From CAVRRZ01 sp963723745 (GTDB taxonomy: Bacteria > Actinomycetota > Actinomycetes > Mycobacteriales > Geodermatophilaceae), in the NCBI GenBank assembly GCA_963723745.1, contig CAVRRZ010000005.1:372001-436000 (forward strand): a stretch of DNA of 64,000 bases, given 5' to 3'. The position numbers and the translations under genes were made by a program. Below, in pieces: positions 1 through 8,022 of the stretch. Position 1 is the stretch's first letter; each line of letters opens with the position of its first letter. The notes beneath the pieces were generated by a model that saw nothing but the letters and a program-made list of their open reading frames with translations, was not told where the DNA came from and did not search any database.

Positions 1-1226
1 GCCGACAGCGGCCCGTCACGGTAGTCCACGTCCAGCCTGGCCAGCAGCCGGACGCCCTCGGCCACGAGTCGCCGGTACCCCAGGACGTGCCGCGCCAGCG
101 GGGCTCCCCAGGACGCCACGCGTCCGCGGAGCAGCCCGGTCACCGGTCCGGTCGCCGACTCGGCCCAGAACAGCAGGTGGGTCAGCCCCACGACCCGCGC
201 GTCAGCCGGGCGGCGCTCGTCGTCGTAGGAGTTCAGCAGGGTTTCCGCCGCGGTGGCCGCCGGCGCGAAGGCCAGCTTCCAGCCCAGGTTGGCGGCGTCC
301 TGGATGCCGGTGTTCATCCCCTGCCCGCCCGCCGGTGACGTGGCGTGCGCGGCGTCCCCGGCGAGGAACAGCCCACCCGACCGGAACCGGGCAGCGACGC
401 GGTGCTGCAGGACGACGGTGCTCGACCAGGCCACGTCGGTGACCGCCGCCGGGAGCCCGGCCTCGTCGAGCAGCGCCTGCAGCTGCCCTGCCGGCACCGC
501 GGGACCCGGTCGGCCGGGCCGCTGTGCGCGGTCGCTGACCGGCCGCGTGGCCAGCAACCGCCAGGGCGCCTGCTCCCCCAGCGCGAACAGGAACAGCAGG
601 CCGCGAGCACCGGCGACGACGTGCGCGACGCCCGGTTCGAGGTCGCCGTCGAGGTCGAGGTCGGCCAGCACGATCTCGCGGTCGTAGACCCCGCCCGGCC
701 AGCCGATGCCGGCCGCCGCCCGCACGGAGCTCTCCGCACCGTCGCAGCCGGCGACCGCGCGGAACACGCGCCGCTCGACACCGGCCGCCGAGCGGAGTTC
801 GGCCGCCACGCCGTCGCCGCCCTCGCGGACGGCGGTCAGCTCGGTGCCGCGCTCCACCCGGACGCCGCACGCGGTCAGCGCTCCCTCCAGCACCGACTCG
901 ACGTCCGCCTGGGCGACGATCGTCAGGTGCGAGAAGGCCGTGTCGGGCAGGTCGACCTCGCCCAGTGCCACCGGGACGGACCTGCGACCCAGGCGCAGCA
1001 CCGCACGGGGCGAGGTGTCGCCGCGCTCGACGACGCCTCCCGCGGCGCCCAGGGGGCGTAGCACCTCCAGCGTGCGGGCGTGCACCATCAGCGCCCGTGA
1101 GGGACGGAACGGCTCGCCGCGCCGCTCGACGACCCGCACCGTCGCGCCGTGGGCGGCGGCCTGCAGCGCCAGCGTCAGTCCGGTCGGTCCCGCGCCGACG
1201 ACCAGGACGCCGGGGTCGCCGCTCAC
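1..1226 (-). CDS. FAD-dependent aromatic monooxygenase (partial, 3' end outside window)
   Basis: The minus frame is open from GTG 1226 to the window edge. The N-terminus has the dinucleotide-binding loop VVGAGPTGLTLALQAA. A second FAD motif, LFLAGDAAHATSPAGGQG followed by MNTGIQDAANLGWKLA, lies around residues 285-320 (about positions 280-375). This is the PF01494 class of single-component flavoprotein hydroxylases that act on phenolic rings with NAD(P)H and O2. The start overlaps the stop of the upstream broken gene by GTGA, so the two were translationally coupled. Position behind the pca operon suggests a ring-hydroxylating role in aromatic catabolism. Substrate is unknown and the C-terminus is not visible. 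Confidence 0.85.
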   Translation of the reverse strand, partial: MSGDPGVLVVGAGPTGLTLALQAAAHGATVRVVERRGEPFRPSRALMVHARTLEVLRPLGAAGGVVERGDTSPRAVLRLGRRSVPVALGEVDLPDTAFSHLTIVAQADVESVLEGALTACGVRVERGTELTAVREGGDGVAAELRSAAGVERRVFRAVAGCDGAESSVRAAAGIGWPGGVYDREIVLADLDLDGDLEPGVAHVVAGARGLLFLFALGEQAPWRLLATRPVSDRAQRPGRPGPAVPAGQLQALLDEAGLPAAVTDVAWSSTVVLQHRVAARFRSGGLFLAGDAAHATSPAGGQGMNTGIQDAANLGWKLAFAPAATAAETLLNSYDDERRPADARVVGLTHLLFWAESATGPVTGLLRGRVASWGAPLARHVLGYRRLVAEGVRLLARLDVDYRDGPLS

Positions 1227-1783
1227 CCGGTTCGGCCCACGAACGACGGCTCGAGCAGTTCCGCGGGCTCGCCCGGCCCCATGGGCTCGCGGAGCAGGTC
1301 GGCGCGGCGCACCCCGGGCAGCACGCGGTGCGTGATCGTGCCGGGCTCGCTGACCAGGGCCAGCACCCACCACAGCGCCCGGGCGTAGGCGTTCGCGCGT
1401 GCGGGCCCGTCGTAGTCGTAGACGCCGCGCTACACACCACGGTCGTCGGCGGCGACCCACCACTTGGAGATCAAGCCGGGGAAGCCGGCGAACAGCGGGG
1501 TGTTCAGCCAGCTCTCCAGCCGGAAGAGCGCATGCGCCCACGGCCGGCGGATACCGCGCAGCCGGAACTCGACGACCAGGACGCACGGGTCGTCCGCCCG
1601 CGGTCGGATCACGCGGGTCTCGCGGTAGACCCACGAGCTACTGCCGTCGGTGAACCGCAGGCGCCGTCCCACCGCCTCGCGCGGATGACGCAGCTGGCCG
1701 CGGGCCAGGAGGAGGGCGGTGCGGGCGGCGCACCGGAGCAACGCCCGGGCGGCGACGGGGAAGGGCAGCGGCGTCGGGTCCAT
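1223..1783 (-). pseudogene. conserved hypothetical gene interrupted by an in-frame TAG
   Basis: From ATG 1783 the frame reads 117 codons to a TAG at 1430-1432, then continues open in the same frame for about 68 more codons to a TGA at 1223-1225. Translation resumes as RGVYDYDGPARANAYARAL and then WWVLALVSEPGTITH, matching from memory a family of roughly 180-residue actinobacterial proteins in which a Tyr occupies the stop position (DRG-x-Y-RGVY). A single TAC-to-TAG change explains the break. The TGA overlaps the GTG of the monooxygenase downstream. Function of the family is not known to me. Alternatives are a sequencing error or read-through; the upstream 117-residue fragment could still be made. 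Confidence 0.75.
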
Positions 1784-1817
1784 GCCCTCGAGCCTGCCGC
1801 CGCGACGGGCGCGGAGT

Positions 1818-1837
1818 CGCGGGTCGAAGGACCCGCG
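1818..1837. repeat. 8-bp-arm hairpin upstream of the broken gene
   Basis: Perfect inverted repeat CGCGGGTC-gaag-GACCCGCG between the pcaC stop and the ATG of the downstream broken gene. It could be a partial terminator or attenuator after pcaC. No T-tract follows, so the role is uncertain. Confidence 0.45.
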
Positions 1838-1850
1838 GCGGGACGGCCAT

Positions 1851-1889
1851 CTACCCGGTCGTGCTACCCGGTCGTGCTACCCGGTCGTG
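1851..1889. repeat. three tandem 13-bp repeats at the pcaC stop
   Basis: CTACCCGGTCGTG occurs three times in a row at 1851-1863, 1864-1876 and 1877-1889. The copy at 1877-1889 carries the last codons and TAG stop of pcaC on the minus strand; the other two lie just downstream and repeat that stop context. This is probably a slippage-generated small tandem array. Confidence 0.85.
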
Positions 1890-2299
1890 TCGCCGTCCCG
1901 CAGCTCGGCCAGGATCTGGCCGGCGACCTTGAAGGCGTGGTTGGCCGCCGGGACGCCGGCGTAGATGGCTGCGTGCTGGCAGACCTCGGCGATCTCCTCG
2001 TCGGAGAGGCCGTTGTTCTTCGCCGCACGCACGTGCAGGGCGAACTCGTCCCAGTGCCGCAACGCGATCGTGATCGACAGCGTCATCAGGCTGCGGTCGC
2101 GCCGGGCCAGCCCCGGCCGCTGCCAGAGGTCGCCCCACGCCGTGCGGGTGATGAAGTCCTGCCAGTCGGCGGTGAACGGCGTCGTGTTCGCGATCGCGCG
2201 GTCGACCCACTCGTCGCCGAGCACCTCCCGCCGGGTCCGCATGCCGGCCTCGTGGCGGGCCGCGTCGTCGGCGGGTCCGCCGGTGTGGGGGGTGCTCAT
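1877..2299 (-). CDS. pcaC: 4-carboxymuconolactone decarboxylase
   Basis: A 140-residue protein of normal length for PcaC (AhpD-like fold). It decarboxylates 4-carboxymuconolactone to 3-oxoadipate enol-lactone in the protocatechuate branch of the beta-ketoadipate pathway, in the cytoplasm. Recognisable stretches are RRREVLGDEWVDRA near residue 25 and ALRHWDEFALHVRAAKNNG near residue 80, followed by EIAEVCQHAAIYAGVPAAN with the family Cys-x2-His near residue 110. ATG 2299 overlaps the pcaD stop by ATGA. It is the last intact pca gene of the operon. In many actinobacteria pcaD and pcaC are fused as pcaL; here they are separate. Confidence 0.95.
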   Translation of the reverse strand: MSTPHTGGPADDAARHEAGMRTRREVLGDEWVDRAIANTTPFTADWQDFITRTAWGDLWQRPGLARRDRSLMTLSITIALRHWDEFALHVRAAKNNGLSDEEIAEVCQHAAIYAGVPAANHAFKVAGQILAELRDGDTTG

Positions 2300-3069
2300 C
2301 GGGAGTCTCCCTCGAGGTGGGCGAGCAGCGCGCCGGTGACCTGCAGCGGCTGCTCGAGGTTGGCCAGGTGCGCGCCGGGACTCACCGTCAGGAACTGCGC
2401 GCCGGGTATCCCGTCGGCGATCGACTGCTGGTGCTCCGGCGGCAGCGCGAGGTCGTCGGCCCCGGAGACCAGGAGCGTCGGGGCGGCGATGCGGGCGAGG
2501 TCGGCCCGCTCGTCCATGCCCGCGACCACCTCGCAGCACGACGCGTAGCCCTCGTCGTCGGCCCCGGCGATCATCGCCTCCAGCCGGGCGACCAGGTCCG
2601 GGTGCGCGGCCGCGTACGCCGGCGTCAGCCACCGGCCGACGACTGCCGGTGCCAGCGGGGCCGTGCCGCCCGCGCGGACCGTGGCCGCCCGGTCCAGGAA
2701 CGGCTGAGGATCCACCTTCGCCGACGTGCACAGCAGCGCCAGCCGGTCGACCCGTCCCGGCTCGCGGGCGGCCAGCCGCATCGCCGTCATCCCGCCCAGC
2801 GACAGGCCGACGACGTGCGCCCTGGCCGCACCGACCGTGTCCAGCAGGGCGACCAGGTCGTCGACGAGGTCGTCGAGGGTGTAGGGCCCGGCCGGCGCCG
2901 CGGACTCCCCGTGACCGCGGGTGTCGTAGGTGACCACCCGGAAGCGCTCGGCCAGCGCGGGCACCTGCGGGTCCCACATGGCGCGCGTGGCGCCCAGTGA
3001 GTTGGACAGGACGACGACCGGCGCGTCGGCGGCGCCGGTCACGGAGTACGCGACCTCGACGGTGCTCAC
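2296..3069 (-). CDS. pcaD: 3-oxoadipate enol-lactonase
   Basis: A 257-residue alpha/beta hydrolase. It opens 3-oxoadipate enol-lactone to 3-oxoadipate. The oxyanion region VVLSNSLGATRAMWDPQV is near the N-terminus, the nucleophile elbow VGLSLGGMTAM (Ser) is near residue 90, the acid is in LLVSGADDLALPP near residue 205 and the catalytic His is in SPGAHLANLEQP near residue 235. The GTG start at 3069 overlaps the pcaB stop by GTGA and the gene's own stop overlaps pcaC by ATGA, so pcaB-pcaD-pcaC are translationally coupled. Confidence 0.95.
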   Translation of the reverse strand: MSTVEVAYSVTGAADAPVVVLSNSLGATRAMWDPQVPALAERFRVVTYDTRGHGESAAPAGPYTLDDLVDDLVALLDTVGAARAHVVGLSLGGMTAMRLAAREPGRVDRLALLCTSAKVDPQPFLDRAATVRAGGTAPLAPAVVGRWLTPAYAAAHPDLVARLEAMIAGADDEGYASCCEVVAGMDERADLARIAAPTLLVSGADDLALPPEHQQSIADGIPGAQFLTVSPGAHLANLEQPLQVTGALLAHLEGDSR

Positions 3070-4388
3070 GAGTGCCCCTCTCTCAGGTTGCGGTGCTCGG
3101 CCAGGACGGCGTCCACCTGCACGGCCGCCTCGCCGACGTCGGGGGGAACATCCAGGTCGGCTCCGTCCAGGCCGGTGCGAGCGGCGAGCAGCTCCCGGAG
3201 GGGTCGCCCCGTCGCCGCCGCCGTCCGCACGGCGTCCGCGACGGCGTCGTGCGCCGCGCCCCGGCCCAGGGTGGGCGCCAGTGCCTCGGTGGCAGCGGCG
3301 GCCAGCTGCGGCTCGGCGGCCGATGCCACGGTGGCCGCCATCCGCTCGGTGTCGGGGCGCAGGCAGGCCAGGCTCTCGGCCAGCCACGACGCCGCCGAGC
3401 CGACCGTGCGCAGCAGATCGGTCAGCGCCGGCCACTCGCTGTGCCAGGCGCCGGCGGCCCGCTCGTGCTCCTGCTCCATCGCGGCGAACAGCGTCGCGAC
3501 CAGACCAGGCGCGCGGGCGGCGCAGGCGCGGGCCGAGATGGCCGCGACCGGGTTCTGCTTGTGCGGCATGGCCGACGACCCGCCCCGCGTCTGGCTGACC
3601 TCCGCCGCCTCGGCGACCTCCGTCTGCGCGAGCAGGACGACGTCGAGCGCGACGGTGGCCAGCACGCCCGCGGCGGTGCCGAGGACGCCGGCCAGATCAC
3701 CGATCGGCAGCCGCACGGTGTGCCAGGCGAACGGCGGATCGGCCAGCTCCAGCTCGGCGGCCAGCGCGGAGCGAAGCGCGACACCGGAGCCGCCGCTGGC
3801 CGCCAGAGTGCCGACCGCCCCCCCGTACTGGACGGGCAGGCCGGCGCGCACCTCCGCCAGCCGCACCCGCGCGCCGTCGAGGCCGGCCAGCCAGCCGGCG
3901 GCCTTGAGCCCCAGCGTGGTGGGCAGCGCCTGCTGCATCAGTGTGCGGCCCATCACGACGTCGTCGCGGTGCCGCGTGGCCAGTCCGGCGGCGGACTCGG
4001 CGGCGGCGGCCAGGTCGGCGTCGATCGAATCCATGGCCCGGCGGGCCAGCAGAACCAGCGCGGTGTCGAGCACGTCCTGGCTGGTGGCGCCCGGGTGGAC
4101 GGCGACCGCATCGCGCTCGCCGACCGCGTCCTGGAGCACGCGGACCAGCGGCGGCACCGGGTTTCCAGCGTCCGCCGCCCTCGCCACCACCCGCGCCAGG
4201 TCGAGCCGGGCGGGCTCGGCGCAGGCCGCGGTGACCGCGTCGGCCGCCGTGGTCGGGACGAGGCCGACCGAGGCGGCCGCGCGGGCGAGCGCGCCCTCCA
4301 CCTCGAGGAGCGTGCGCAGCCACGCCTCGTCGGTCAGTGCTGCGGCCGCGCTGCCGCGCGCGAAGGTGCCGTCGAAGAGGCCTGTCAC
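3066..4388 (-). CDS. pcaB: 3-carboxy-cis,cis-muconate cycloisomerase
   Basis: A 440-residue member of the fumarase/aspartase superfamily. It lactonises 3-carboxy-cis,cis-muconate, the ring-cleavage product of protocatechuate. The superfamily signature GGSSAMPHKQNPVAA lies near residue 270, and other conserved pieces are HPGATSQDVLDTA near residue 100 and GRTLMQQALPTTLG near residue 145. It starts 23 bases after pcaG and overlaps pcaD by GTGA. Length and motifs are normal for the family. Confidence 0.95.
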   Translation of the reverse strand: MTGLFDGTFARGSAAAALTDEAWLRTLLEVEGALARAAASVGLVPTTAADAVTAACAEPARLDLARVVARAADAGNPVPPLVRVLQDAVGERDAVAVHPGATSQDVLDTALVLLARRAMDSIDADLAAAAESAAGLATRHRDDVVMGRTLMQQALPTTLGLKAAGWLAGLDGARVRLAEVRAGLPVQYGGAVGTLAASGGSGVALRSALAAELELADPPFAWHTVRLPIGDLAGVLGTAAGVLATVALDVVLLAQTEVAEAAEVSQTRGGSSAMPHKQNPVAAISARACAARAPGLVATLFAAMEQEHERAAGAWHSEWPALTDLLRTVGSAASWLAESLACLRPDTERMAATVASAAEPQLAAAATEALAPTLGRGAAHDAVADAVRTAAATGRPLRELLAARTGLDGADLDVPPDVGEAAVQVDAVLAEHRNLREGHS

Positions 4389-4411
4389 CCGACCGATCCT
4401 GCCGGACCGGG

Positions 4412-5068
4412 TCAGACGTCGAAGAAGACGGTCTCGCCGTCCCCCTGGAGCCGGATGTCCAGGCGGTAGCCGTCACCGTCCGGCTCGGCGATCAGCGTCG
4501 CCCGCCGATCCTCGGGAACCGCGCGCAGCACCGGGTCGTCGGCGTTCGCGTCGGCCTCGTCGGCGAAGTAGATGCGGGTGACGACCCGGTCCAGCAGCCC
4601 GCGGGCGAAGACCGAGACGTCGACGTGCGGCGCCTGCAGGCCGCCGTCGCCGTCGGGCACCCGGCCCGGCTTGAGCGTGCGGACGGCGTACTGGCCGCCG
4701 TCGACGGTCTGCGACCGGCCCAGCCCGCGGAAGCCGGGGTACGCCGACGCGCCCCGGGGGTCGTCCGGGTGGTCGAAGCGGCCGTCCGGATCGGCCTGCC
4801 AGGTCTCGATCATTGCGTCGGGCACCACGTCGCCCTTGCCGTCGAACACGGTGCCCCGCAGCCAGATCTCGCCCGGAGCACCGGGGGCAACGGCGTCCGA
4901 ACCGTCGTCCCAGGTCAGGCCGATGGCGAGATAGGGGCCGACGGTGGCGCTCGGCGTCTCGCCCAGGCGCAGCGGCTCGCTCAGGAAGCCGGTGTCCCGC
5001 CGCCGTCCGGGAAGGGGCTGGTAGGGCTCGGTGTGGTCGGGGACGTCCAGCGGATCGAAGGCGGCCAT
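4412..5068 (-). CDS. pcaG: protocatechuate 3,4-dioxygenase alpha subunit
   Basis: A 218-residue intradiol dioxygenase alpha subunit. With PcaH it forms the iron(III) enzyme that cleaves protocatechuate between the two hydroxyls. The beta-sandwich core is visible as ATVGPYLAIGL, GEIWLRGTVFDGKGDVV, MIETWQADPDGRFDHP and APHVDVSVFARGLLDR. The alpha subunit lacks the full set of iron ligands found in PcaH, as expected. ATG 5068 overlaps the TGA of a 27-codon ORF in a TGATG junction, which makes this start firm. Confidence 0.95.
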   Translation of the reverse strand: MAAFDPLDVPDHTEPYQPLPGRRRDTGFLSEPLRLGETPSATVGPYLAIGLTWDDGSDAVAPGAPGEIWLRGTVFDGKGDVVPDAMIETWQADPDGRFDHPDDPRGASAYPGFRGLGRSQTVDGGQYAVRTLKPGRVPDGDGGLQAPHVDVSVFARGLLDRVVTRIYFADEADANADDPVLRAVPEDRRATLIAEPDGDGYRLDIRLQGDGETVFFDV

Positions 5069-5151
5069 CAGGCGATACCTCCCGCGCGATTCCGCGCCTC
5101 GGTCCGCTCCTCGGTCGCTGGCGCTCCCTGCGATGCTCCCTCGGCTGTCAT
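5068..5151 (-). CDS. 27-codon ORF coupling pcaH to pcaG
   Basis: Between pcaH and pcaG the minus strand has an ORF whose ATG overlaps the pcaH TGA and whose TGA overlaps the pcaG ATG, both as TGATG. The peptide begins MTAEGASQGAPATEERTEAR and is hydrophilic, rich in Ala, Glu and Arg, with no recognisable domain. The DNA looks like an extragenic GC-rich repeat rather than a selected protein. Its main role may be to carry ribosomes from pcaH to pcaG. Whether the peptide is stable is unknown. Confidence 0.45.
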   Translation of the reverse strand: MTAEGASQGAPATEERTEARNRAGGIA

Positions 5152-5897
5152 CACGCGATATCTCCGTCGTCCTCGGTCTCGAACGGGGTCTGCTCCCGGC
5201 CGCGCAGCACGATGTTCCACTCGAAGGCCAGGGCCCAGTTGTCCTGCGTGCGCTCGAGGGAGAACCGGCCGACCGCCCGGTCGCGGGCGGCGTCGGGGAT
5301 GGAGTTGTAGATCGGGTCCTGGCCGAACAGCGGGTCGCCCGGGAAGTACATCTGGGTGACCAGCCGCTGGGTGAAGGCCCGCCCGAACAGGCTGAAGTGG
5401 ATGTGCGCCGGCCGCCAGGCGTTGTGGTGGTTGCCCCACGGGTAGGCACCCGGCTTGATCGTCATGAACTCGTAGCGGCCGAGGCTGTCGGTGATCACCC
5501 GCCCGAGCCCGTCGAAGTGCGGGTCCAGCGGGGCGGGGAAGACGTCGACGGTGTGCCGGTAGCGGCCGCCGGCGTTGGCCTGCCACACCTCGACCAGCGT
5601 GTCCGGCACGGGACGTCCGTCGCTGTCGAGCACCCGGCCGTACACCAGGATCCGCTGGCCGACCGCCTCGCCGCCGTTGCGCAGCGTCAGGTCGGCGTCC
5701 CCGGGGCGGACCCGGTCCTCGCCGAGCACCGGGCCGGTCAGCTCCGTGAGCCGCTGGGGCAGGTCGACAGGGGTGCGCAGGGGCGCGCGCAGCCCCGTGC
5801 TCCTGTAGTCGGGAAAGGCGACGGGAGTGCGGAAAGCGGCGTCCGGACGGCGATAGCTCGGCAGGACGAGCCCGCTGGGGGTTGTGGTGCCGGTCAT
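5151..5897 (-). CDS. pcaH: protocatechuate 3,4-dioxygenase beta subunit
   Basis: A 248-residue intradiol dioxygenase beta subunit carrying the iron site. Family ligands are two Tyr and two His: GGRYRHTVDVF near residue 110, YPWGNHHNAW near residue 155 and RPAHIHFSLFG (His-x-His) near residue 165. It is the first gene of the pcaHGBDC operon and reads away from the IclR regulator. A possible promoter on the minus strand has TTGGTC (5932-5927) and TAGCTT about 18 bases downstream, close to the ATG. Confidence 0.96.
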   Translation of the reverse strand: MTGTTTPSGLVLPSYRRPDAAFRTPVAFPDYRSTGLRAPLRTPVDLPQRLTELTGPVLGEDRVRPGDADLTLRNGGEAVGQRILVYGRVLDSDGRPVPDTLVEVWQANAGGRYRHTVDVFPAPLDPHFDGLGRVITDSLGRYEFMTIKPGAYPWGNHHNAWRPAHIHFSLFGRAFTQRLVTQMYFPGDPLFGQDPIYNSIPDAARDRAVGRFSLERTQDNWALAFEWNIVLRGREQTPFETEDDGDIA

Positions 5898-5921
5898 GGC
5901 GCGAAGCTACGGGCCTGCCTA

Positions 5922-5957
5922 TGGTCTGACCAAGCATCTGCTTCCGCTGGCCGGAAG
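5922..5957. promoter_or_regulatory. pcaH/iclR divergent control region with a 17-bp palindrome
   Basis: The 79-base divergent gap holds the palindrome CTTCCGCTGGCCGGAAG at 5941-5957 and a second small palindrome TGGTCTGACCA at 5922-5932. The first recurs with one change at 6747-6763 ahead of pobA. Position between the catabolic operon and an IclR gene makes it the probable IclR operator, possibly with autoregulation. The smaller palindrome overlaps the likely -35 of pcaH. Confidence 0.7.
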
Positions 5958-5976
5958 TCTGCGAAGCGGAGGGACT

Positions 5977-6756
5977 GTGGCGGGCAACAGTGGCGCGGCC
6001 GGGCGGCCGGTGGCCGGGCGCGCGCTCGCCGTCCTCGATGCCTTCTCGGCGGAGGCCCCGCGGCTGACGCTGTCGGAGATCGCCCAGCGTTCGGGCACCC
6101 CGCTGACCACGACGCACCGGCTCCTCGGCGCCCTGACGGCGTGGGGCGCGCTCGCGCGCCGCGCCGACGGCCGCTACGAGATCGGCCGGAAGCTGTGGGA
6201 CCTCGGACTGCTCGCCCCCGTCCAGCTCGAGCTGCGCCAGGTGGCCGCACCGTTCCTCCAGGACGTCCACACCGCAACCCGCGACACCGTGCACCTCGCC
6301 GTCCGCGACGGGGTGTCGGCGCTCTACGTCGAACGCGTGTCGGGCCGCGAGTCCGTGCCGGTGGTCAGCCACGTGGGCAGCCGGCTGCCGCTGCACGCCA
6401 CGGGGGTCGGCAAGGTGCTGCTCGCCGCGGCACCGGACGACGTGGTCGAGCAGGTGCTCCGCTCGGCGACGCGGGCCACCCGGCACACGGTCGTCGAACC
6501 CGGGCGGCTGCGCCGGGAGATCGCCGAGATCCGGCGTCGCGGCGCCGCGCGGACGGCGGAGGAGATGAGCCTGGGCGCCTCGTCGGTCGCGGTGCCGGTC
6601 ACGGTCGAGCGGCTCGGTGCCGCTCCGGTCGTGGCTGCCGCCCTCGGCATCGTCGTCCCCAGTGGTCGGCGGGACGTCGCCCGGCTCGTGCCCGTCCTGG
6701 AGGTGGCCGCCCGCGGCATCGGCCGCGAGCTCGCCCGGAGCGGCGACTTCCGCTGA
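5977..6756 (+). CDS. IclR-family regulator of pca/pob genes
   Basis: A 259-residue IclR protein with an N-terminal winged helix (LTLSEIAQRSGTPLTTTHRL, about residues 27-46) and a C-terminal effector domain (VHLAVRDGVSALYVERVSG, then PLHATGVGKVLLAA near residue 145). GTG 5977 was chosen because GGAGGG lies just upstream; an in-frame start at 5884 would overlap pcaH and the operator. It is divergent from pcaH and precedes pobA by 50 bases. PcaR/PobR-type IclR proteins respond to 3-oxoadipate, protocatechuate or 4-hydroxybenzoate; which one acts here cannot be read from sequence. Confidence 0.92.
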   Translation: MAGNSGAAGRPVAGRALAVLDAFSAEAPRLTLSEIAQRSGTPLTTTHRLLGALTAWGALARRADGRYEIGRKLWDLGLLAPVQLELRQVAAPFLQDVHTATRDTVHLAVRDGVSALYVERVSGRESVPVVSHVGSRLPLHATGVGKVLLAAAPDDVVEQVLRSATRATRHTVVEPGRLRREIAEIRRRGAARTAEEMSLGASSVAVPVTVERLGAAPVVAAALGIVVPSGRRDVARLVPVLEVAARGIGRELARSGDFR

Positions 6757-6763
6757 CCGGAAG
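6747..6763. promoter_or_regulatory. second copy of the putative IclR operator, ahead of pobA
   Basis: CTTCCGCTGACCGGAAG matches the 5941-5957 palindrome at 16 of 17 positions. It spans the TGA stop of the IclR gene and sits 44 bases before the pobA GTG, where it could control pobA. Confidence 0.65.
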
Positions 6764-6806
6764 GGCGTGCTAACCGTTCGCGAGCCGGCCCCGGCACACT
6801 CGGCCG

Positions 6807-7979
6807 GTGCGAACCCAGGTGGGCATCGTCGGCGCCGGCCCGGCCGGCCTCCTCCTTTCCCGGCTCCTGGCGCTCCAGGGCATCGACTCGGTGGTCCTGG
6901 AGAACCGGTCCCGCGACTACGTCGAGGCCCGCATCCGTGCCGGCATCCTCGAGCAGCACACCGTCGACACGCTGACCGACGTCGGCCTCGGCGACCGGCT
7001 CCACCGCGAGGGCCTGGAGCACACCGGCATCTACCTGCAGTACCCGGGCACGCGGCACATGATCGACTTCCCGGCGCTGTGCGGGCGCAACGTGTGGGTG
7101 TACGGGCAGACCGAGGTGACCAAGGACCTCATCGCCGCGCAGCTCGACGGGGGGCCGCCGCTGCTGTTCGAGGTCTCCGACGTGCACCCCGAGGACATCG
7201 ACGGCGACTCGCCCCGGATCAGGTTCACCGACGGCGAGGGCAATCCGCAGGTGCTCGAGTGCGACGTCATCGCCGGCACGGACGGCTTCCACGGCGTCTC
7301 CCGCCCGCTCGTCGTCGCGGGCACCGACAGCCGGGTGTGGGAGCGCACCTACCCCTACGCGTGGCTCGGCGTGCTCGCCGACGCGGCCCCGGCCACCGAC
7401 GACCTGATCTACGCCTGGCACCCCGAGGGGTTCGCGCTGTACTCGATGCGCTCGCCGACGGTGTCGCGGCTCTACCTGCAGGTGCGGCCAGACGAGAAGA
7501 TCGAGGACTGGTCCGACGACCGCATCTGGGACAACCTGGCGCGGCGGTTCGCGCTCGAGGGCTGGTCGCCGAACACCGGCACCATCACCGAGAAGTCGGT
7601 GCTGCCGATGCGGTCGTTCGTGGCCGCGCCGATGCGCCGCGGCCGGTTGTTCCTCGCCGGCGACGCCGCGCACATCGTGCCGCCGACGGGCGCCAAGGGA
7701 CTCAACCTCGCGGTCGCCGATGTCACGCTGCTCGCGCGGGCACTCGTGCGGTTCTTCGCCGAGCAGCAGACCGACCTGGTCGACGCCTACTCCGACACCG
7801 CGCTGCGCCGGGTCTGGCGGTGCACGCACTTCTCGTGGTGGATGACCTCGATGCTGCATCGCAGCGGCGACGACTTCGACGCCCGGCTCCAGCTCGCCCA
7901 GCTCGAACGCGTCTGCTCGTCCCAGGCGGCACAGCGGGAACTCGCGGAGAACTACACGGGCCTCCCGATCGGCTTCTGA
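6807..7979 (+). CDS. pobA: 4-hydroxybenzoate 3-monooxygenase
   Basis: A 390-residue FAD enzyme that hydroxylates 4-hydroxybenzoate to protocatechuate, feeding the adjacent pca operon. It has GIVGAGPAGLLLSRLL at the N-terminus, CDVIAGTDGFHG near residue 155, and RLFLAGDAAHIVPPTGAKG near residue 280. Collinear similarity to characterised PobA includes YPYAWLGVLAD, the IEDWSDDRIWDNL stretch and HFSWWMTSMLHR. Length is as expected. The GTG start has no strong ribosome site. It lies just after the IclR gene and the second palindrome. Confidence 0.96.
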   Translation: MRTQVGIVGAGPAGLLLSRLLALQGIDSVVLENRSRDYVEARIRAGILEQHTVDTLTDVGLGDRLHREGLEHTGIYLQYPGTRHMIDFPALCGRNVWVYGQTEVTKDLIAAQLDGGPPLLFEVSDVHPEDIDGDSPRIRFTDGEGNPQVLECDVIAGTDGFHGVSRPLVVAGTDSRVWERTYPYAWLGVLADAAPATDDLIYAWHPEGFALYSMRSPTVSRLYLQVRPDEKIEDWSDDRIWDNLARRFALEGWSPNTGTITEKSVLPMRSFVAAPMRRGRLFLAGDAAHIVPPTGAKGLNLAVADVTLLARALVRFFAEQQTDLVDAYSDTALRRVWRCTHFSWWMTSMLHRSGDDFDARLQLAQLERVCSSQAAQRELAENYTGLPIGF

Positions 7980-8022
7980 GCACCTTGCGGACGACGCCGG
8001 TCCCAGGGGACCCTCCGGCGCC

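Noticed and set aside
1818..1837. GGGTC-gaag-GACCC hairpin as a DosR site
   Set aside because: The half-sites are GGGTC/GACCC rather than GGGAC/GTCCC, and neighbouring genes are aromatic-catabolic; recorded only as a hairpin.
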